Assembly (NCBI RefSeq): GCF_000245755.1
Contig: NZ_JH601088.1
Span: 1,867,354 to 1,931,353, forward strand
Reading direction: 5' to 3'
Source: Helcococcus kunzii ATCC 51366
GTDB taxonomy: Bacteria > Bacillota > Clostridia > Tissierellales > Peptoniphilaceae
DNA length: 64,000 nt
Part shown: one piece after another, positions 59,530-64,000 of the stretch
Numbering within the stretch: position 1 is the first letter of the stretch
How the letters are laid out: every line of letters starts with the position of its first letter
The notes under the pieces: model-generated
Seen by the model: the letters and a program-made list of their open reading frames with translations, nothing else
The model's database searches: none
What the model was told of the DNA's origin: nothing
Made by a program: the position numbers and the translations under genes

Positions 59530-60906
59530 ATGGCAGAAAAAACAATAGCAGCTATATCAACAGCAACTGGTGAAGCAGGTATTGGGATTGTACGTATGTC
59601 TGGTGAAAAGTCATTTGATATAGCGAAGGAAGTTTTTAGAAATTTTAAAAAAGAACAAGTTAATAAATTTGAAAATAGAAAAATGAATTATGGCTATATT
59701 TTTAATAATGAGGAAATGATTGACGAAGTTTTGATGGTATATATGAAAGGACCAAAAACTTATACACGTGAAGACATTGTTGAAATTTACTGTCATGGTG
59801 GCTATATAGCCGTAAAAAAAGTTTTGGATACATTATTGAAAAAAGGCGCATATATCGCTGAAAGAGGAGAATTTACAAAAAGAGCATTCCTAAATGGAAG
59901 ACTTGATTTATCTCAAGCGGAAGCTGTTATCGATTTGATTGATGCGAAAACTGATAAATCTTATGAAGCTTCCCTACTACAATTAAAAGGAAGCGTGGCT
60001 TCAAAGGTAAAAAAAATCAAGGAAAAAATGCTTGATTTAATGGCAAGAGTAGAATTTTCCATTAATTTTATGGAAGATTACGAAGATGATTTACCAGTTG
60101 AACCAATATATGAAAAATCAGAAGTCATTGTAAATGAATTAAATACATTAATTAATTCCGCAAATCAAGGACGAATAATTAAAGAAGGTATCAAAACAGC
60201 TATTATTGGTAAACCAAATGTTGGTAAGTCTTCCCTATTAAATGCTTTATTAAAAGAAAATCGTGCAATTGTAACAGATGTTGCTGGTACAACAAGAGAT
60301 ACGATTGAAGAATCAATAGACCTGGGAGGAGTTTCTGTAAACATAATAGATACAGCGGGTATAAGAAGTACTGATGATATTGTTGAATCAATTGGTGTGG
60401 AAAAGAGCTTAAAAATTACAGAAGAATCAGATTTGGTTATTGCAATTTTTGATGTATCCAAACCATTTGATGATGAAGATGAAAAGATTATTGAACTACT
60501 AAATAATAAGAAATCTATTATATTATTAAATAAACACGATTTAGAAGTGAAAGCTGATAAAACACTTATATATGAAAAATGTGATAAAAATAATATAATA
60601 GAAATGTCAATAATTGAAGATAAAGGTATACAAGAACTTGAAGATGCAATTTTAGATATGTTTTTTGATGGTGAAATCCAAGTAAATAACACAATTATGA
60701 TTACAAATATTAGACATAGAGATTTATTAGTAAAGGCTAGAGATAATATCATTTCAGCAGTTGAAGGTATAAAAATGGGTATGCCACTTGATGCCACTGA
60801 AATAGATTTTAGAAATGCTTATACACAACTTGGGGAAATTACTGGTGAAACCATCGAAGAGGATGTATTAGATAAAATATTTAAGGATTTCTGTATAGGA
60901 AAATAA
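59530..60906 (+). CDS. mnmE: tRNA modification GTPase MnmE
   Basis: The 458-residue protein has the N-terminal formyl-THF-binding domain (TIAAISTATGEAGIGIVRMSG), a helical domain (GEFTKRAFLNGRLDLSQAEAVIDLIDAKT), the G domain (GKPNVGKSSLLNALL, VAGTTRDTIEE, LNKHDLE) and the catalytic C-terminal FCIGK Cys. With MnmG it installs the 5-carboxymethylaminomethyl group on wobble uridine. It has its own ribosome site after the jag terminator. Confidence 0.98.
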   Translation: MAEKTIAAISTATGEAGIGIVRMSGEKSFDIAKEVFRNFKKEQVNKFENRKMNYGYIFNNEEMIDEVLMVYMKGPKTYTREDIVEIYCHGGYIAVKKVLDTLLKKGAYIAERGEFTKRAFLNGRLDLSQAEAVIDLIDAKTDKSYEASLLQLKGSVASKVKKIKEKMLDLMARVEFSINFMEDYEDDLPVEPIYEKSEVIVNELNTLINSANQGRIIKEGIKTAIIGKPNVGKSSLLNALLKENRAIVTDVAGTTRDTIEESIDLGGVSVNIIDTAGIRSTDDIVESIGVEKSLKITEESDLVIAIFDVSKPFDDEDEKIIELLNNKKSIILLNKHDLEVKADKTLIYEKCDKNNIIEMSIIEDKGIQELEDAILDMFFDGEIQVNNTIMITNIRHRDLLVKARDNIISAVEGIKMGMPLDATEIDFRNAYTQLGEITGETIEEDVLDKIFKDFCIGK

Positions 60907-60961
60907 TAAGAATAACAAGATTGATAAATAATTAACTATTTCTATAAAGAGGGAGAATTTA

Positions 60962-62863
60962 ATGGAAATAAAAAAGTATATTGCTGATGAAGTCGACGTT
61001 TTTGTCGTTGGTGCAGGACATGCAGGTATTGAAGCTGCCCTATCATCAGCTAGATTAGGTAAAAAAACAATAATGGCAAGTATAAGTCTTGATGCAGTTG
61101 CGGACTTACCATGTAATCCAAATATCGGAGGAACTGGTAAAGGTCATTTAGTTAGAGAGATTGATGCATTGGGTGGTGAAATGGCATTAAATATAGATAA
61201 ATCATCTATACAATCAAAAATGCTAAATACTTCAAAAGGACCTGCAATCCATTCCCTAAGAGTGCAAGCTGATAAAAGACTTTATCATGAAGAAATGAAA
61301 AAAGTACTTGAAAATGAACCAAATTTAAGATTAATTGAAACAGAAATAGATGAAGTGTTAATTGAAAATAACGAAGTAATTGGCGTTTCTTCAGTGACAG
61401 GTGCAATATATAAGGCAAAAGCAGTAATTATCTGTACAGGGACTTATCTAAATGGATTAATCATGATGGGAGAATTACAATATAGCTCTGGTCCTCATGG
61501 TATGAAGCCTGCCCTATATCTTTCTGATAGCTTAGAAAATATGGGATTCAAATTAAGAAGATTTAAGACTGGTACTCCAGCTAGAGTTAACAAACGTTCT
61601 TTAGATTTTTCTAAAATGATTCCACAATATGGTGATGAAAATCCTGTACCATTCTCATTTATGAATGTTGACAAAGATTTTAATTACAAACAAGAACTTT
61701 GTTGGCAAACACACACAACACCAGAAACCCATGAAATCATTAGAAGAGAACTATATCGTTCCCCTATGTACGCTGGTGTAATTGAAGGTATTGGACCAAG
61801 ATATTGCCCATCAATAGAAGATAAAGTTGTTAGATTTGCAGATAAGGATCAACATATTATATTTATTGAACCAGAAGGTAAGACTACAAACGAAATGTAT
61901 GTACAAGGTGCATCCTCTACCCTACCAGTTGAAGTGCAACAAGAATTTTACAAGACAATCATTGGTCTTGAAAATGTTGAATTTATGAGACCTGCACATG
62001 GTATTGAGTATGACTGTATTGATGCCACAAATATAAAAACTACATTAGAATCATTTAATATAAAAAACTTATTCTTCGCAGGACAAATAAATGGTACTTC
62101 TGGTTATGAGGAAGCTGCAGCACAAGGTCTAATGGCTGGTATAAATGCAGTACACAATTTAGATAATAAGGAACCATTCATATTAGATAGATCTGAAGCA
62201 TATATTGGTGTTCTAATAGACGACTTAGTTACAAAAGCACAAAGAGAACCATATAGAATGATGACTTCCAGAGCAGAATATCGTCTAACATTGAGACAAG
62301 ACAATGCTGATCTTCGTTTAACACAAAAAGGATACGAAATTGGATTAGTATCTGAAGAAAGATATCAATTAATGTTAGAAAAGAAAGAAGCTATTGAAAA
62401 AGAAGTAGAAAGATTGAAAAAAGTCATTCTAACCCCTACTTCAGAAACTAATGAGAAATTGTTAAGTTTAGGTACACAAGAGTTAAAGACTGCTACAAGT
62501 CTATATGACTTAATTAAAAGACCAGAACTTGACTATGAAACTCTAGAAGTATTTGATCCAGAAAGAACAGAAATAAAGAAACCATATGTACTAGAAGTTC
62601 AAACACAAATCAAATACGAAGGTTATATAAAAAAACAAAACATGCAAATTGATCAATTCAAGAAAATGGAAAGAAAAAAACTTGATATGATTGAAGATTA
62701 CACTAAAATTGATGGATTAAAGAAAGAAGCCGCTGAAAAACTTAATATTGTTAAACCAGATTCAGTAGGACAAGCATCAAGAATGCCAGGCGTAACACCT
62801 GCAGACATCAATGTGATTATGATACATTTAGAAGTGTTAAGAAGGAAGAATAATGAAGTATAG
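60962..62863 (+). CDS. mnmG: tRNA uridine 5-carboxymethylaminomethyl modification enzyme MnmG
   Basis: The 633-residue FAD protein begins with the Rossmann motif [21 protein letters not shown] and contains [24 protein letters not shown], the family signature [15 protein letters not shown] and the helical C-terminal tRNA-binding part ([17 protein letters not shown]). It is the partner of MnmE. It overlaps rsmG by 11 bases. Confidence 0.98.
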   Translation: MEIKKYIADEVDVFVVGAGHAGIEAALSSARLGKKTIMASISLDAVADLPCNPNIGGTGKGHLVREIDALGGEMALNIDKSSIQSKMLNTSKGPAIHSLRVQADKRLYHEEMKKVLENEPNLRLIETEIDEVLIENNEVIGVSSVTGAIYKAKAVIICTGTYLNGLIMMGELQYSSGPHGMKPALYLSDSLENMGFKLRRFKTGTPARVNKRSLDFSKMIPQYGDENPVPFSFMNVDKDFNYKQELCWQTHTTPETHEIIRRELYRSPMYAGVIEGIGPRYCPSIEDKVVRFADKDQHIIFIEPEGKTTNEMYVQGASSTLPVEVQQEFYKTIIGLENVEFMRPAHGIEYDCIDATNIKTTLESFNIKNLFFAGQINGTSGYEEAAAQGLMAGINAVHNLDNKEPFILDRSEAYIGVLIDDLVTKAQREPYRMMTSRAEYRLTLRQDNADLRLTQKGYEIGLVSEERYQLMLEKKEAIEKEVERLKKVILTPTSETNEKLLSLGTQELKTATSLYDLIKRPELDYETLEVFDPERTEIKKPYVLEVQTQIKYEGYIKKQNMQIDQFKKMERKKLDMIEDYTKIDGLKKEAAEKLNIVKPDSVGQASRMPGVTPADINVIMIHLEVLRRKNNEV

Positions 62864-63560
62864 AGAAATTTTTGAAAAAGAAGGATATAATTTAACAGAC
62901 GAACAAATTGCTAAATTTCAACACTTCTACGACTTACTAGATGAGTGGAATTACAAAATTGACATCACAAAAATTGTTGAAGAAGAAGAAGTATATATTA
63001 AACACTTTTTAGATTCTCTATTAATCACAAAAGCTGGATATTTCGAAAAGAATCAAAATATTATTGATATTGGTACTGGTGGTGGTTTCCCTGGTGTACC
63101 ACTTAAAATATATAATGACACATTATCCTTTGTACTTTTAGATAGCTTGAAGAAAAGAATTAATTTTCTAGATAAAGTTGTAGAAGAACTTAAATTGGAT
63201 AATGTGGTTCCCCTACATGGTCGTGCGGAAGAAATTGCAAGAAAAGAAGGAATGCGAGAATCCTTTGATTCAGCAGTATCTAGAGCAGTAGCTCCAATGC
63301 AAACACTACTTGAATACTGTCTACCTTTTGTAAAAGTTGGTGGATATTTCATAGCAATGAAAGGTCCAAACTATAAAGATGAATTAAATCTATCAAAAGG
63401 AGCGATCAATCTTTTAGGAGGTTTACTTGATAAAGTCATAGAATATGAGCTTCCATTAGGATTAGGATCAAGATCACTTATAGTTATCAAGAAAATTAAA
63501 GCAACTCCACACAGATTTCCTAGAGCTGGTGGAAAACCAAGAAGTAATCCTTTAACATAA
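62853..63560 (+). CDS. rsmG: 16S rRNA (guanine-N7) methyltransferase RsmG
   Basis: The 235-residue protein has the GidB core: helices up to [23 protein letters not shown], the S-adenosylmethionine motif [18 protein letters not shown] and [30 protein letters not shown]. The C-terminus ends [14 protein letters not shown]. It methylates 16S rRNA near the decoding site. It is last in the mnmE-mnmG-rsmG group and is followed by a strong terminator rather than by parA/parB genes. Confidence 0.97.
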   Translation: MKYREIFEKEGYNLTDEQIAKFQHFYDLLDEWNYKIDITKIVEEEEVYIKHFLDSLLITKAGYFEKNQNIIDIGTGGGFPGVPLKIYNDTLSFVLLDSLKKRINFLDKVVEELKLDNVVPLHGRAEEIARKEGMRESFDSAVSRAVAPMQTLLEYCLPFVKVGGYFIAMKGPNYKDELNLSKGAINLLGGLLDKVIEYELPLGLGSRSLIVIKKIKATPHRFPRAGGKPRSNPLT

Positions 63561-63565
63561 AACTA

Positions 63566-63596
63566 TCCCCCACATTTTTGTGGGGATTTTTATTTT
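63566..63596 (+). terminator. Terminator after rsmG
   Basis: TCCCCCAC and GTGGGGA pair around ATTTTT, followed by TTTTTATTTT. Confidence 0.92.
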
Positions 63597-63638
63597 AAAT
63601 ATTTTTTATATTTAGATAATTATTGAGATATTTTTAAA

Positions 63639-63751
63639 GTTTCATATGAAACAATCTATGTTATAAAAAATATAAAGTGTATCAATTTTAAAGTTTCATA
63701 TGAAACAATTTTTTAAAATAATTATGAATCACTTAAAGTTTCATATGAAAC
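63639..63751. promoter_or_regulatory. Three copies of a parS-like palindrome
   Basis: The 14-bp palindrome GTTTCATATGAAAC occurs exactly at 63639-63652, 63693-63706 and 63738-63751, each preceded by AAA and followed by A. It equals the ParB site core GTTTCACGTGAAAC except that the central CG is TA. It lies about 8 kb from oriC, between rsmG and a lipoprotein gene. Either a ParB/Noc-type segregation site or an operator of the downstream gene is possible. Confidence 0.65.
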
Positions 63752-63835
63752 ATTTAAATATATTTTATGCTTAATTGATTAATTTATATTTTGTTTATAT
63801 AATTAAATAAAGTTATTACATTAAAGAGGTTTAAA

Positions 63836-64000
63836 ATGAAAAAGAGCTATGTTATTATATTATTTTTATTAAGTATTTTAGTTGGTTGTGCTAAACCAAG
63901 TCGAAAACCAAATCACAGCCGTTATATTAATTTACAATTTGATGTTTCTGAAGTTAAAGATGTCGCGAGTATAGATTATACAATAAGAACAAAAGATGTT
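63836..64000 (+). CDS. Lipoprotein, N-terminal part
   Basis: The first 55 codons are inside the window. They encode a lipoprotein signal (KKSYVIILFLLSILVGC, lipidated Cys at residue 17) and the start of an extracellular domain (RYINLQFDVSEVKDVASIDYTIR). AAAGAGGT lies at the right distance. The family cannot be told from this fragment. Three parS-like palindromes lie 85-200 bases upstream. Confidence 0.7.
   Translation, partial: MKKSYVIILFLLSILVGCAKPSRKPNHSRYINLQFDVSEVKDVASIDYTIRTKDV

Noticed and set aside
63561..64000. parA/parB genes after rsmG
   Set aside because: The next gene is a lipoprotein; no ParA or ParB sequence is in the window, so the parS-like sites rest on their sequence alone.
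1..64000. tRNA, rRNA genes, insertion sequences and prophage
   Set aside because: I found no transposase, integrase or phage structural gene and no recognisable tRNA or rRNA segment; short RNA genes could still be missed by eye.

Overview
The window is an AT-rich (about 30% GC by eye) low-GC Gram-positive chromosome segment that carries the replication origin. The gene set (rpmH-rnpA-yidD-yidC-jag-mnmE-mnmG-rsmG to the right of dnaA, dnaN-S4-recF-gyrB-gyrA to the left), an NPKTG-type sorting signal, a Man-family PTS and the obligate-anaerobe flavour of the gene content fit an anaerobic coccus of the Tissierellia (Peptoniphilaceae, e.g. Anaerococcus/Finegoldia/Parvimonas relatives). That placement is inference; genus cannot be fixed from this sequence alone. 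Genes left of about 56.6 kb lie mostly on the minus strand and genes right of it on the plus strand, as expected for divergence from oriC.

Layout. 1-3 kb: truncated secreted metallophosphatase, an ABM-fold/DsrE pair, small membrane proteins. 3-13.5 kb: a MacB/FtsX exporter with a huge coiled-coil ectodomain, a flavinylated lipoprotein reductase, a second ABC exporter, and a DUF4298-ctlX-GNAT operon. 13.5-15.2 kb: gene-poor DNA with a six-unit, strictly 53-bp-periodic array of inverted repeats. 15.2-19.9 kb: a four-gene operon (small secreted protein, lipoprotein, ABC ATPase, double ABC permease), the gene for the secreted protein being bracketed by a perfect 16-bp inverted repeat that covers its ribosome binding site. 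20-26.5 kb: galactose-type ABC importer (mglBAC), purine permease and PurR with PurBoxes, DUF4177. 26.6-35.5 kb: a sugar cluster with a complete Man-family PTS, two ManA-type isomerases, a HAD phosphatase and a Gfo/Idh oxidoreductase, divergent from deoC-gntR. 35.5-42.3 kb: DegV/DUF1836, a SigB-type stress protein, a ribonucleotide reductase operon with a NrdR box pair and the ATP-cone carried on the beta subunit, and a PD-(D/E)XK-like protein. 42.4-42.9 kb: a second 53-bp-periodic inverted-repeat array of nine units with unrelated sequence. 43-46.4 kb: GH92 mannosidase and a frameshifted sortase-anchored surface protein. 46.7-56.6 kb: dnaA-dnaN-S4-recF-gyrB-gyrA followed at once by rsbV-rsbW-sigB. 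57-63.6 kb: the rpmH-to-rsmG cluster. 63.6-64 kb: three parS-like palindromes and the start of a lipoprotein gene.

How it works together. The origin looks bipartite: a DnaA-box cluster upstream of dnaA and, between dnaA and dnaN, DnaA boxes, a GC cluster, six DnaA-trios and an AT-rich stretch. A general-stress partner-switching module follows gyrA, but its RsbW lacks the recognisable kinase residues. A SigB-like promoter precedes the GSP17M-type gene at 37.2 kb, so at least one probable regulon member is in the same window. Mannose-type sugars could be taken up by the PTS, isomerised by ManA, and released from glycans by the cytoplasmic GH92 enzyme.

The most unusual items are the two 53-bp-period arrays, which share geometry but not sequence; the parS-like CATATG palindromes at the origin-proximal end of rsmG; the degenerate RsbW; the relocated ATP-cone; and the secreted-protein/ABC operon with long-range RBS pairing.
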